Assembly (NCBI GenBank): GCA_036265935.1
Contig: DATAOB010000073.1
Coordinates: forward strand, 44,276 to 108,275
DNA: 64,000 nt
Source of the DNA: JAFASC01 sp036265935
GTDB taxonomy: Bacteria > Pseudomonadota > Alphaproteobacteria > Rhizobiales > Beijerinckiaceae
Direction of reading: 5' to 3'
The translations under genes were made by a program, and so were the position numbers. This document shows, piece after piece, positions 33,463 through 42,583 of this stretch (positions within the stretch are counted from its first letter, which is position 1; the number at the start of each line of letters is the position of its first letter). The notes beneath the pieces are model-generated. The model was not told where the DNA came from. It ran no database searches and saw only the letters and a list, made by a program, of their open reading frames with translations.

Positions 33463-34845
33463 ATGCGCATTAAACAAATCTGCTTCGGAACGCTTCTCGC
33501 GATTTCCGGGTTGCCGTCGCTTGCCGCAGCGGCGGCAGAAAAGCGTGAGCTTCTGCCTCAGTCGATCGCCGATGTCGTCGATTCGGTTCGGCCGAGCGTC
33601 GTCAACATCCACGTCAAAGGCATCGTCGCTCCCGGACCTGGTCAGGTGAGCTTCAAAGAGCCGCGCATGACCGACTTCGTCGGCTCCGGCGTCATCGTCG
33701 ACGAGAGCGGCATCATCTTCACCAACAACCATGTCGTCGACAATGCGTACGAACTGCGCGTCCTGCTCGCCGACGGAACGCTCGTGCCGGCGAGACTTCT
33801 TGGTAAAGGACGACAGCTGGACATCGCGCTGATCAAGATCGATGTCGGACACCCGCTGCCGGTCGGCAAGGTAGGGGACAGTGACGAGGTGCGAGTCGGC
33901 GATCGCGTCTTTGCCATGGGCAACCCGCTCGGTCTTTCCGGCACCGTGACGTCGGGCATCGTAAGCGCGGTCAATCGCGAGGTGAACGGCGCGCCTTACA
34001 ATTACATCCAGACCGACGCGCCGGTAAATCACGGCAATTCCGGCGGGCCGCTGTTCAACATGCGCGGCGAGGTGATCGGGATCAACCAACAGATCTTTTC
34101 CGACACCAAGGGCGGCGGCTCGATCGGGCTCGGTTTCGCCATGCCGGTGAACGACTTGAAATTTATTACCTATCAAATTCGCGATCACGGGCGTCCGCGC
34201 ATCGGTTCGGTCGGACTGCGTGTGCAGGCACTGACGCCGAACATGGCGGGCGCGCTACAGCTTCCGGATGCGAGCGGAGCCATCGTGTCCGAGGTCGTGC
34301 CGGCCAGTCCGGCCGAAGCTGCCGGAATAAAGGTCGGCGATGTCATCATGACCTATGACGATACGAAACTTGCCAATCATCGTCAGTTCATCCGTGTTGT
34401 CGGCGAGTACACCATTGGCAAGAAGATAGTCTTGGGGCTTTGGAGCGCTGGAGCTAGCAAAACCGCATCCGTGCAGGTTCGGGAGCTTCCGCAAGAATTG
34501 TGGGAAGACTACAATTCGAAAACCGTGCAGGCGCCGAGATTCACGCAAATCAGCGACTTCGGCATGGAGCTGGTCGAGATGAGCCCGGAGCTGCGCAAGC
34601 AATTCGATATCGGCGCGAAGTTCAACGGTCCCGTCGTCAAGGAGGTCGTGACCGAAGGCGCCGCGGAGAACGCCAATCTCAGTGCCGGCGACGTGGTGCA
34701 AAAGGTCGGACTGAACGACGTCGCGAGTGTCGCTGATTTTACCCGATTGATTACGGAGGCGCGCGACCGCGGCGGCCGCGACGTCCTGGTGCTGATCGGC
34801 AATTCACGCGGCAGCTGGTGGACGACCTTGCCTCTGCAGCTCTGA
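33463..34845 (+). CDS. HtrA/Do-like periplasmic serine protease with PDZ domains
   Basis: 460 aa. The signal peptide covers about residues 1-25 (FGTLLAISGLPSLAAAAA). The trypsin-fold domain has the triad H90 (TNNHVVDN), D120 (QLDIALIKID) and S193 (NHGNSGGPL). Two PDZ domains follow (about 250-350 and 370-455; the second with GPVVKEVVTEGAAENANLSAGDVV). Such proteases degrade or chaperone misfolded envelope proteins. ATG 33463 is chosen for its GGAGGGG ribosome site. It stands alone between a terminator and a convergent operon. Confidence 0.92.
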   Translation: MRIKQICFGTLLAISGLPSLAAAAAEKRELLPQSIADVVDSVRPSVVNIHVKGIVAPGPGQVSFKEPRMTDFVGSGVIVDESGIIFTNNHVVDNAYELRVLLADGTLVPARLLGKGRQLDIALIKIDVGHPLPVGKVGDSDEVRVGDRVFAMGNPLGLSGTVTSGIVSAVNREVNGAPYNYIQTDAPVNHGNSGGPLFNMRGEVIGINQQIFSDTKGGGSIGLGFAMPVNDLKFITYQIRDHGRPRIGSVGLRVQALTPNMAGALQLPDASGAIVSEVVPASPAEAAGIKVGDVIMTYDDTKLANHRQFIRVVGEYTIGKKIVLGLWSAGASKTASVQVRELPQELWEDYNSKTVQAPRFTQISDFGMELVEMSPELRKQFDIGAKFNGPVVKEVVTEGAAENANLSAGDVVQKVGLNDVASVADFTRLITEARDRGGRDVLVLIGNSRGSWWTTLPLQL

Positions 34846-34859
34846 ATCTACCGGCCTAT

Positions 34860-35450
34860 CTATTCCGCTGCCGCGCGCTGCTCTCTCTCCTTTAACATCG
34901 GGATCGCGCGCATGTCCGGCGGCGTACGGAAGTCGCGTGCCGCACCGCGCGCCCGCTCCACCCCTTGCGGATAGCCGCTGCGGTCGCGATATGTGCGCCG
35001 CGGCCGCTCGCTGCGGCGTTGGCTGGTGCTGACGCTCTTTGCGCCGGCAATGTCGAGCAGCGTGACGCCGAGCACCATGGCAAGCGCGATCGCCACATTG
35101 TCGCGCCTCGGGTTGTCGGCGCGCAATGCCGGCAGCAATGTCGCGATGTCGAGCGCATCGCCGGCGACGCGGCTCTGCAAGCCGAGGCCTTTTTCCGACG
35201 ACAGCGTCATGATGCCGGCGCCGATCTCGCGCATGCCGTAGGCGCGCAGCAGCGTCTCGCTGCCTTCGATGCCGAGCCGGCGCGTCAGAGCGCGCGGCGC
35301 GAGAAGCTCGGTCAGACCGAGGCCGATGCTGAACCAGCCGAGCGCCCGCGCCAAGCGATCGGTCACATCGAGCGAGCTCGGGCCGCTGCTCAACACTTTC
35401 GGGTCGCCTTCGGAGCGCGCGATGTTGGAGAGGCTTGCAATGTAAGTCAT
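34860..35450 (-). CDS. Membrane protein of unknown function beside an alcohol dehydrogenase
   Basis: 196 aa. Two or three weak hydrophobic segments (LGWFSIGLGLTELLAP, IGAGIMTL, VAIALAMVLGVTLLDIA) and an Arg-rich soluble C-terminus. Proteins of this kind are often annotated as cyclase/dehydrase-associated membrane proteins. It follows the zinc dehydrogenase by 16 bp with a GAGGAAATC ribosome site, so the two are one operon. Function not known. Confidence 0.65.
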   Translation of the reverse strand: MTYIASLSNIARSEGDPKVLSSGPSSLDVTDRLARALGWFSIGLGLTELLAPRALTRRLGIEGSETLLRAYGMREIGAGIMTLSSEKGLGLQSRVAGDALDIATLLPALRADNPRRDNVAIALAMVLGVTLLDIAGAKSVSTSQRRSERPRRTYRDRSGYPQGVERARGAARDFRTPPDMRAIPMLKEREQRAAAE

Positions 35451-35466
35451 GATTTCCTCGCGGGGC

Positions 35467-36642
35467 TTACGGCTTCAGAACGACCTTGATGCAGCTGTCC
35501 TGCTTGTTGCGGAACAGCTTGTACATTTCCGGTCCATCCTCGAGCGAAGCGGTGTGCGTGATGACGAAGGACGGATCGATCTGGCCTTCTTCGATGCGGC
35601 GCAGAAGATCGTCGGTCCAGCGGTTGACGTGCGTCTGGCCCATGCGGAACGTGAGGCCCTTGTTCATCGCTTGCCCCATCGGGATTTTGTCGACGAGACC
35701 GCTATAGACGCCGGGGATCGAGATCACGCCCGCGGGGCGGCAGACATAGATCATCTCGCGCAGGATATGCGGGCGATCGTTCTCCATCATCATCATCTGC
35801 TTGGCGCGATCGAGCACAGTGTCCGGCTTTGACAAGGACACGTGACTTTCCATGCCCGTCGCATCCATGCACTTGTCCGGCCCCCTGCCGTGGGTGAGCT
35901 CGTCCAAGCGCTCGACAACGCTTTCCTCATCGAAGTTGATGGTAATTGCGCCGCCCGCTTCCGCCATGCCGAGGCGCTCCGGCAAGCGATCGATCGCCAC
36001 CACCTGCTTGGCGCCAAGCAGCACCGCGCTGCGGATCGCCATCTGGCCGACAGGACCGCAGCCCCAGATGGCTACGGTATCGGTCGGCTCGATGTCGCAT
36101 TGAACGGCGGCTTGCCATCCCGTCGGAAAAATATCGCCGAGGAAGAGAACCTGCTCGTCGGTAAGGCTCTCCGGCACCTTGATGTGCGTCGCATCGGCAT
36201 AGGGGACGCGCAGATATTCGGCCTGACCACCGGGATAGCCGCCGGTCAGATGGGTGTAGCCGAACAGGCCCGCCGTCGTGTGGCCGAAGACCTTGTCGGC
36301 CATCTTCTTGTTGCGGTTCGTCGTTTCGCAGACCGAGAAATTGCCGCGCTTACATTGATCGCACTCGCCGCAGATGATCGTGAACGGCACGACGATGCGG
36401 TCGCCCTTCTTCAAGTGCCCGTTCACACCGGAGCCGACTTCGACCACCTCACCCATCATTTCATGGCCCACGATGTCGCCGGGCAGCATCGCCGGGATGA
36501 AATTGTGAAAGAGATGAAGGTCCGAGCCGCAGATCGCACAGCTCGTCACCTTAACGATCGCATCGCGCGGATGCTCGATCTCCGGATCCGAGACGCTATC
36601 GCAGCGGATGTCTTCCTTGCCGTGCCAAACCAGCGCTTTCAT
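35467..36642 (-). CDS. Zinc-dependent alcohol/formaldehyde dehydrogenase (MDR superfamily)
   Basis: 391 aa. Catalytic zinc site CAICGSDLHLF with GHEMMGEVVEVG; structural zinc lobe with four Cys (CGECDQCKRGNFSVC); NAD-binding AIWGCGPVGQMA. The long form with the GLFGYTHLTGGYPGGQAEYLRVPYAD insert is the glutathione-independent formaldehyde-dehydrogenase-like class found in many soil bacteria, often used for small aldehydes or as a stress enzyme. Co-transcribed with the membrane protein at 34860-35450. Confidence 0.9.
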   Translation of the reverse strand: MKALVWHGKEDIRCDSVSDPEIEHPRDAIVKVTSCAICGSDLHLFHNFIPAMLPGDIVGHEMMGEVVEVGSGVNGHLKKGDRIVVPFTIICGECDQCKRGNFSVCETTNRNKKMADKVFGHTTAGLFGYTHLTGGYPGGQAEYLRVPYADATHIKVPESLTDEQVLFLGDIFPTGWQAAVQCDIEPTDTVAIWGCGPVGQMAIRSAVLLGAKQVVAIDRLPERLGMAEAGGAITINFDEESVVERLDELTHGRGPDKCMDATGMESHVSLSKPDTVLDRAKQMMMMENDRPHILREMIYVCRPAGVISIPGVYSGLVDKIPMGQAMNKGLTFRMGQTHVNRWTDDLLRRIEEGQIDPSFVITHTASLEDGPEMYKLFRNKQDSCIKVVLKP

Positions 36643-36855
36643 TTAATGGCTCCCGATCGAATTCGCGCGCCCTCGGTTAGGTCACCACAGACGTGCACAG
36701 CTGCCGTGCGCGAAACGGCAGGAACGCGGGTTGGTTCCGGCGCGAGCGCTGCGGTACGAGGGCTGACGCTGATGCAGCTTCGGCGCTGGCATGCAGCTGC
36801 GTCTCACTTAATTTGTCCAAGAGAGTCACACCGAATCACGCGAGGAGAATTGATC

Positions 36856-37122
36856 ATGGCCTATGTAGATTGAGTGAATTCCGCCTTCGTCGCGGGCGAG
36901 ATCGCCTCCACGACAGACGCGAATTCAGGGAAGGACCATTCCTTCACCTATCTTGCCTGCTGTGCCGCCCTCGGGCTTCTCGTCTCGGTCGTGTCCACCG
37001 CGGTGACGCCGCCCGAATGGCTGCCGGAATACGCGGCGTGGGAGTCCACGCCCGCGGGGCTGGATGTTGCGAAGATCGAAATCCCGGGCGGTCTGCCGAG
37101 CGGCGGCTGCGACGCGCACTAA
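36856..37122 (+). pseudogene. Small single-pass membrane protein ORF with an in-frame TGA after codon 5
   Basis: A GAGGAGAATTGATC ribosome site leads to ATG GCC TAT GTA GAT TGA, and the same frame continues GTG AAT TCC for 83 codons. The continuation (82 aa from GTG 36874) has one hydrophobic segment (YLACCAALGLLVSVVSTAV) and a Pro/Gly-rich tail ending SGGCDAH. The only good ribosome site belongs to the ATG before the stop. Either a nonsense mutation or error split the gene, or ribosomes restart at the overlapping GTG (TGAGTG). No family recognised. Confidence 0.5.
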
Positions 37123-37183
37123 TCGATCTGCGTAAGCGGAGAGCATAGGCGCTGCGACGTGAACGCCGCGGCGCTCGCAATGA

Positions 37184-37660
37184 TTACCGCCGGCCCCTAA
37201 AAAATTCCTGCAACAGCGCCGCGGCTTCCTGTTCGCGGATGCCGCCATAAAGCTCCGGCGCGTGATGACAGGTTGGCTGCGAAAAGAAGCGCGGCCCGTG
37301 CTCGACGGCGCCGCCCTTCGGATCGGCGGCGGCCCAATAAAGCCGGCGGATTCGGGCAAACGAGATCGCCGCCGCGCACATCGCACAGGGCTCGAGCGTC
37401 ACGTAGAGATCGCAATCGCTGAGGCGCTCGCTGCCGAGCGAAGCGGCGGCTGCGCGAATGACGAGAAGCTCGGCATGCGCCGTCGGATCGCGCGCCTCCA
37501 GCGTGCGATTGCCCGCGGCGGCGATGATAGCGCGGTTGCGCACGATCGCTGCGCCGACGGGCACCTCGCTGCGCGAGGCGGCGGCGCGCGCCTCGGCAAA
37601 AGCGCGCGACATCGGATCGGCCGCGGCGGCGGCCTTGGCTGCGGTGCTGTCGCTTTCCAC
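37184..37660 (-). CDS. tadA: tRNA-specific adenosine-34 deaminase
   Basis: 158 aa. Zinc deaminase motifs: TAHAEL (His ligand and catalytic Glu) and PCAMCAAAI (two Cys ligands). SEVPVGAAIV near the start is typical of TadA, which makes inosine at the wobble position of tRNA-Arg(ACG). The start taken is GTG 37660, with AAGGG five bases upstream; ATG 37612 is the alternative. It diverges from the pseudouridine synthase gene with only 22 bp between starts. Confidence 0.88.
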   Translation of the reverse strand: MESDSTAAKAAAAADPMSRAFAEARAAASRSEVPVGAAIVRNRAIIAAAGNRTLEARDPTAHAELLVIRAAAASLGSERLSDCDLYVTLEPCAMCAAAISFARIRRLYWAAADPKGGAVEHGPRFFSQPTCHHAPELYGGIREQEAAALLQEFFRGRR

Positions 37661-37682
37661 GCGCCCTTGCTATCAGACCGCC

Positions 37683-38834
37683 ATGCCCAACCGGAACAAG
37701 CCGCCTCGAGAGGCTCGCGGAGACGCCGAGAAGCGCCCCCACCGCAAGCCGCGTGAGCCGCGCCCGGCGCCGCGCGAGGCCTCGGCGCATCGCGGCGAGC
37801 GCATCGCCAAGCTGATGGCGCGCGCCGGCTTATGCTCGCGCCGCGAGGCGGAGACGTGGATCGCCGCGGGCCGAGTGGCGGTCAACGGCCGAGTGCTGAC
37901 AAGCCCGGCGCTGAACGTCACGGCGGACGACAAGATCGCGGTCGACGGCAAGCCGCTGGAGGCGCCGGAACGCACGCGGCTCTTCCTGTTCAACAAGCCG
38001 GCGGGCTTGGTCACGACCGAGCGCGATCCGGAGGGGCGGCCGACCGTGTTTGGCTTCGTCGTCGAGCGCTTCCCCGATCTACCGCGGCTGATCAGCGTCG
38101 GGCGGCTCGACATCAACACTGAAGGGTTGCTGCTCCTTACCAATGACGGCGGCCTCGCGCGCGTGCTGGAACTGCCGGCGACCGGCTGGATCAGGCGCTA
38201 CCGCGTTCGCGCCCATGGCGAGGTCGACGAGGCGGCACTCGGGCGGCTGCGGCGCGGCGTGACAGTGGACGGGATTACCTATGCCCCGGCTGAGGTCACG
38301 CTCGACCGTGTGCAGGGCACGAATGTCTGGCTGACACTAGGCTTACGAGAAGGAAGGAACCGGGAGGTGAAGCGGGTGCTCGAGCATATCGGCCTTGAGG
38401 TTAACCGCTTGATCCGCCTGTCCTATGGGCCGTTCCAGCTCGGGCATCTCGGGGATGGGGAGGTTGAGGAGGTCAACACTCGCGTGCTGCGCGACCAGCT
38501 CGGCCCAAGCTTGACTGCCGCGGCAGGCGCGAGCTTCAGCCGGCCGACGCGGGCGGAGATGCAGGGGGACATCAACACCCATTCCGGGCCCGGCGAGCGC
38601 AAGCGCAAGCACGTGCGTACTCTGCGCACGGAACGGGACACCCGGTTCGACGAAACCCCGCGCCGCCGCATCCTCCGCAGCGCCACTGAGGACCGCAAAG
38701 GCCGCGAAGTCGCGGTCGAGCGTGTCGTGCCGATCCGCAAGCGCAGCGACGCAGCAAAACCGACGCGCAACGCGCGCCGCTTCGGCGCCGAGCGGCAAGT
38801 TCAGCCCGGCAAGCCGCCTCGCCCGAAGCGCTGA
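37683..38834 (+). CDS. RsuA/RluB-family 23S/16S rRNA pseudouridine synthase with a basic C-terminal tail
   Basis: 383 aa. A basic N-terminal arm (residues 1-35) is followed by an S4 RNA-binding domain (RIAKLMARAGLCSRREAETWIAAGRVAVNG), then the catalytic domain with D143 in GRLDINTEGLLLLTNDG. The last ~120 residues are Arg/Lys-rich and low complexity, common in alphaproteobacterial members. It modifies a uridine in rRNA; RluB is most likely but not certain. Two bases separate it from rsmD, so the pair is translated together. Confidence 0.9.
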   Translation: MPNRNKPPREARGDAEKRPHRKPREPRPAPREASAHRGERIAKLMARAGLCSRREAETWIAAGRVAVNGRVLTSPALNVTADDKIAVDGKPLEAPERTRLFLFNKPAGLVTTERDPEGRPTVFGFVVERFPDLPRLISVGRLDINTEGLLLLTNDGGLARVLELPATGWIRRYRVRAHGEVDEAALGRLRRGVTVDGITYAPAEVTLDRVQGTNVWLTLGLREGRNREVKRVLEHIGLEVNRLIRLSYGPFQLGHLGDGEVEEVNTRVLRDQLGPSLTAAAGASFSRPTRAEMQGDINTHSGPGERKRKHVRTLRTERDTRFDETPRRRILRSATEDRKGREVAVERVVPIRKRSDAAKPTRNARRFGAERQVQPGKPPRPKR

Positions 38835-38836
38835 GC

Positions 38837-39403
38837 ATGCGCATCATTGGTGGCCGGTTTGGCGGCCGCATTTTGAAGGCTCCCGCGGCGCGGACGATTC
38901 GGCCGACGGCCGATCGCCTGCGCGAAAACCTTTTCAACATCCTCGCCCATCGCGAGGACAATCCTATTCAGGGCGCCGCCGTCATCGATCTCTTCGCCGG
39001 CACCGGCGCGCTGGGGCTCGAGGCGCTGTCGCGCGGGGCGGCTTACGCCCTCTTCGTCGACAACGGCGTCGAGGCCCGGGCGCTGTTGCGCGCCAATATC
39101 GAGGCGCTGGGCGTCGCCGGAATCACACGCGTCTTTCGCCGCGACGCGACGCGGCTTGGCGAGGCGCCGGAACCCGGCCGCTTCAGACTTGCTTTTCTCG
39201 ATCCGCCCTATGGCCAGGACCTTGCTTCCCCCGCACTTCGCGCGCTGCGCGACGGCAATTGGCTTGGCGAAGGCGCACTGGCGATCATCGAGGAAGGCGC
39301 CGATGTGCTGGTGGAGTTGCCCGATGGCTTCGCCTCCGAGCAGTGTCGCGTCTACGGCGACACGCAAATCGTCCTCGCGTCGTTTACCGGGTTCAAATTG
39401 TGA
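38837..39403 (+). CDS. rsmD: 16S rRNA (guanine-966-N2)-methyltransferase
   Basis: 188 aa. The N-terminus MRIIGGRFGGRILKAP and RPTADRLRENLFNIL are diagnostic of RsmD. The SAM-binding loop is DLFAGTGALGLEALSRGA and the catalytic tetrad is DPPY at D122. It methylates G966 in the 30S subunit. Second gene of the pair with the pseudouridine synthase. Confidence 0.95.
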   Translation: MRIIGGRFGGRILKAPAARTIRPTADRLRENLFNILAHREDNPIQGAAVIDLFAGTGALGLEALSRGAAYALFVDNGVEARALLRANIEALGVAGITRVFRRDATRLGEAPEPGRFRLAFLDPPYGQDLASPALRALRDGNWLGEGALAIIEEGADVLVELPDGFASEQCRVYGDTQIVLASFTGFKL

Positions 39404-39539
39404 TAAAGCACACGACCAAACGAGCCGTTCCGGTTAAGGAGAGCGGACGTAAATTCTGCGCGCGCGTTCTAACGCCGCGCGGGTGAGGGGCGCACGCTGC
39501 CGATTCGCGGCGCCCCATCGACAGAGGGGTTTCACTCGG

Positions 39540-40523
39540 ATGCGGCTTCTATGGGCCCGCATGATCTCAGTTTTGGCGTTTCTGACCGTCGTCGCGGCGG
39601 GGGCGGGCGCGCACGCGAAAACATTCCGTGCCGCCGATATCCAGGCGGAGGATTATCCGACCGTCCAAGCCATCAAATTCATGAACGACCGGCTGATCGA
39701 ACGCACGAACGGCCGGCATCGGCTGGCCATTTTTCCGGCGCGCCAGCTCGGCGAGGAGGAAGCGACGATCGAGCAGACGCGCGCCGGCGCAATCGACATC
39801 GATCGCATCAGCATCGGGCCGCTCGCCGCCTTCGTTCCGGAATTGCGTGTCCTCAGCCTGCCCTTCCTCTTCAAGTCGAGCGAGCATTTTCACAAGGTTT
39901 TGGATGGCGAAATCGGCGAAGAAATTCTGGCGAGTTTCGACGCGCACGGCTTCGTCGGGCTCACCTATTACGATTCCGGCGCGCGCTCGCTCTATAATCG
40001 CCTGCGGCCTGTTCGCACGCTCGCCGATCTCAAGGGCCTCAAAATCCGCATTCAGCAGTCGGAGATCGCCGCGGATTTCGTGCGTGCGCTCGGCGCCGAA
40101 CCCGTCGTGCTGGCTTACGGCCAGGTGCTGACCGGGCTCTCCACCGGCTTGATCGATGGCGCCGAGAACAATTGGCCGTCCTATGTCACGACGGAGCATT
40201 ATCGCGCCGCGCCGTATTACTCGCTGACGCAGCATACGATGCTGCCCGAAGTGCTGATCATGTCGATGAAAGCGTGGGATGGGCTCAGTCCCGATGATCG
40301 CGTGATCTTCAAGGATGTGGCGCGTCAATCCGCGCGATTCATGCGCCGGCAATGGCAGGCTTATGAGGATCAGGCCCGCAATGTCGCGGAGTCGGGAGGT
40401 GTTACGATCGTGAGCGACATCGATCGCGCTCCGTTTATCGAGGCGACGAAACCGATCTATGATCGCGTCCTGTCGGACCAGGCCTCGCGCGCTCTCGCCG
40501 ACAAAATCCGCCAGGTGCAATGA
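39540..40523 (+). CDS. TRAP-type periplasmic solute-binding protein (DctP family), without transporter genes
   Basis: 327 aa. Signal peptide (residues 1 to about 25, SVLAFLTVVAAGAGAHAK). DctP features: FRAADIQAEDYPTVQAIKFMNDRLIERTNG, the ligand-Arg region LKGLKIRIQQSEI, and GLIDGAENNWPSY. No DctQ or DctM membrane gene is adjacent. Its stop overlaps the start of the histidine kinase (ATGA), so it probably works as a sensor subunit that presents an organic-acid ligand to the kinase. Confidence 0.88.
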   Translation: MRLLWARMISVLAFLTVVAAGAGAHAKTFRAADIQAEDYPTVQAIKFMNDRLIERTNGRHRLAIFPARQLGEEEATIEQTRAGAIDIDRISIGPLAAFVPELRVLSLPFLFKSSEHFHKVLDGEIGEEILASFDAHGFVGLTYYDSGARSLYNRLRPVRTLADLKGLKIRIQQSEIAADFVRALGAEPVVLAYGQVLTGLSTGLIDGAENNWPSYVTTEHYRAAPYYSLTQHTMLPEVLIMSMKAWDGLSPDDRVIFKDVARQSARFMRRQWQAYEDQARNVAESGGVTIVSDIDRAPFIEATKPIYDRVLSDQASRALADKIRQVQ

Positions 40524-42577
40524 GCCGATCGAGCATCGAAGCTTCGCCTGGTTCTGAGCCGGTCGGGATTACGCCAGCCGCGGGCAGCGGACGCGCCGCG
40601 CTGGCGCAAAATTTTCTGCGCCGCATACCTATCCGGTGGCGCATCCTGTTGATCGCCATTGCCAACACGGCGGTCGTTTTGATTCTCGCCGTGCTGATCG
40701 CTCAGAGCGCCCGTATCGTCAACAACACCTGGACGGACCTCGTGCGCGTGCGCGCCTCCGAGCGCATCGTGTCGCAGATCGATTCCGAGGCAGGCCGCGT
40801 CCAAAGTCTCATTCATCGCTATTTCACCCAGCCTAGTCCAGAACTTCTCGCTGAAGTCGAGAGCCGCTGGAACGCGCTGCAAAGCAATCTTATTCCGCGC
40901 GCCGCGGAAGACCCGGTGCTGCAGCTCGCGACGCGCTCGCTTTCGGACCTCACCAACAGGCTGGTCGGCGGCTTCGATGCGCTTCGCGCCGTCCGCGAGA
41001 AGATCGCCGAAATCTATGAGGGCGAAGTGCTCACGCCCGCCAAGGAGATGACCGGGCTCTATGCGATCATCGAGAGTACGGTCGAGGGGCGAAACGCGCT
41101 GATCAGTCCGGCGCTCAGGAAGTCGCGCGAAAGCTTTTCCACGGCCCTCGTTGCGATCAACGCCTACTACCTTTCGCTTTCCGCCACCTCCGCACGCGAG
41201 GCGGTCAGCAATCTCCAATCGATCGAGAACACCCTGCCGGTGATGCTCGATCTCGCGGACAGCGAAATTCAAACCGCCGCTCTGAAAGGGCTGCAAACGC
41301 GCGCCGCGCAGCTGCGAAAGGGCATCGATAATCTTGCCGCGGTTTTCGACAGGCAGTCGGCGTTATTGCGCGACGAGGTCGACAAGAGCCAAGCCGAAAT
41401 GAGCGCGGCGACAGCAACACTGAGCGCCGATATGCAGGCGCGTGAGAACGCCGCGCAGGAACGGCTCGATCAGAACCTCAAGACGATCTACATCCTGATC
41501 GCCGGCGTCACCGCTGTGTTTCTCGTCTTCATCATCATTTTCGGCGTTCTCATCGTGCGCAGCATCATTACACCGCTGCAGGATCTCGCAGCGTCTATGG
41601 AAGCGATCGTCGCCGGCGACCTGAAAAGCCGCGTGCGCGGCCTCGACGCCAAGGACGAGATCGGCGTCATGGCGCGCGCCATCGAGGTCTTCCGCGAAAA
41701 CGCCATCGCGAAGGTGGAGGCGGAGGAGGAGCTGCGCCGCTCGAAGCAGCGCACCGAAAACGCCTATATGGAATTGCGCAAGACGCAGGACAGCCTGATC
41801 GAAGCCGAGAAGCTGGCGGCGCTCGGCGGCCTTGTCGCCGGTGTGGCGCACGAGGTGAACAACCCGGTCGGCATCAGCCTCACCGTCGCCTCTTCGCTGG
41901 CGCGGCGCTGCGAGCTTTTTTCGGACGAGCTAGCGCGCGGCGAGTTGAAGCGCTCACAGCTCACCGAGTTCATTCAGCGCAATCGCGAGGCTGCGACGCA
42001 GCTTGTCGCCAATTTGCAGCGCGCCGGCGAGCTGATCCAATCGTTCAAGCAGGTTGCCGTCGATCGCAGCCATATCGAGCGGCGCGTCTTTGATCTCAAG
42101 GAACTGACGGAGCAGGTGATCGCGAGTCTCAGGCCCGGCTTGAGCAAAAGTCGCGTGACGCTGACATTCACGTGCGAGCCGGGCATCACAATGGATTCCT
42201 ATCCCGGTCCTTACGGGCAGGTTGTCACCAACATCGTCCTGAATGCGGTCGCTCATGCGTTTCCGCCGGGCCAGTCCGGAACGATGGAGGTCCACGCCGC
42301 ACTGGAGAATGCGGACCAGGTTGCGATCACATTTTCCGACAATGGACGCGGCATGGCGCCGGATGTGCGGCGCCGCGCGTTCGAGCCGTTCTTTACGACG
42401 CGCCGAAGTCAGGGCGGTACCGGCCTTGGACTGCACATCGTGCATAATATCATCACCGGCCGGCTCGGCGGACGCATCAGCATATCTTCGGAACCGGAGC
42501 GGGGCACCACGTTTCGCGTGGTCATCCCGCGTGCGGCACCGCACGAAGCGGCGTCGCAGGCAGTGATAGGGACTTGA
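40520..42577 (+). CDS. Membrane sensor histidine kinase with HAMP domain
   Basis: 685 aa. TM1 about residues 40-62, a long (about 260-residue) helical periplasmic domain, TM2 about 320-347 (IYILIAGVTAVFLVFIIIFGVLIV), HAMP, a short coiled coil, the phosphoacceptor H444 in VAGVAHEVNNPVG, and an HATPase domain with NAVAHAFPPG, DNGRGMAPD and GGTGLGLHIV. Translationally coupled to the TRAP receptor before it and 6 bp from the response regulator after it. It presumably senses the ligand-bound receptor and phosphorylates the hybrid regulator. Confidence 0.92.
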   Translation: MSRSSIEASPGSEPVGITPAAGSGRAALAQNFLRRIPIRWRILLIAIANTAVVLILAVLIAQSARIVNNTWTDLVRVRASERIVSQIDSEAGRVQSLIHRYFTQPSPELLAEVESRWNALQSNLIPRAAEDPVLQLATRSLSDLTNRLVGGFDALRAVREKIAEIYEGEVLTPAKEMTGLYAIIESTVEGRNALISPALRKSRESFSTALVAINAYYLSLSATSAREAVSNLQSIENTLPVMLDLADSEIQTAALKGLQTRAAQLRKGIDNLAAVFDRQSALLRDEVDKSQAEMSAATATLSADMQARENAAQERLDQNLKTIYILIAGVTAVFLVFIIIFGVLIVRSIITPLQDLAASMEAIVAGDLKSRVRGLDAKDEIGVMARAIEVFRENAIAKVEAEEELRRSKQRTENAYMELRKTQDSLIEAEKLAALGGLVAGVAHEVNNPVGISLTVASSLARRCELFSDELARGELKRSQLTEFIQRNREAATQLVANLQRAGELIQSFKQVAVDRSHIERRVFDLKELTEQVIASLRPGLSKSRVTLTFTCEPGITMDSYPGPYGQVVTNIVLNAVAHAFPPGQSGTMEVHAALENADQVAITFSDNGRGMAPDVRRRAFEPFFTTRRSQGGTGLGLHIVHNIITGRLGGRISISSEPERGTTFRVVIPRAAPHEAASQAVIGT

Positions 42578-42583
42578 ATCAGC

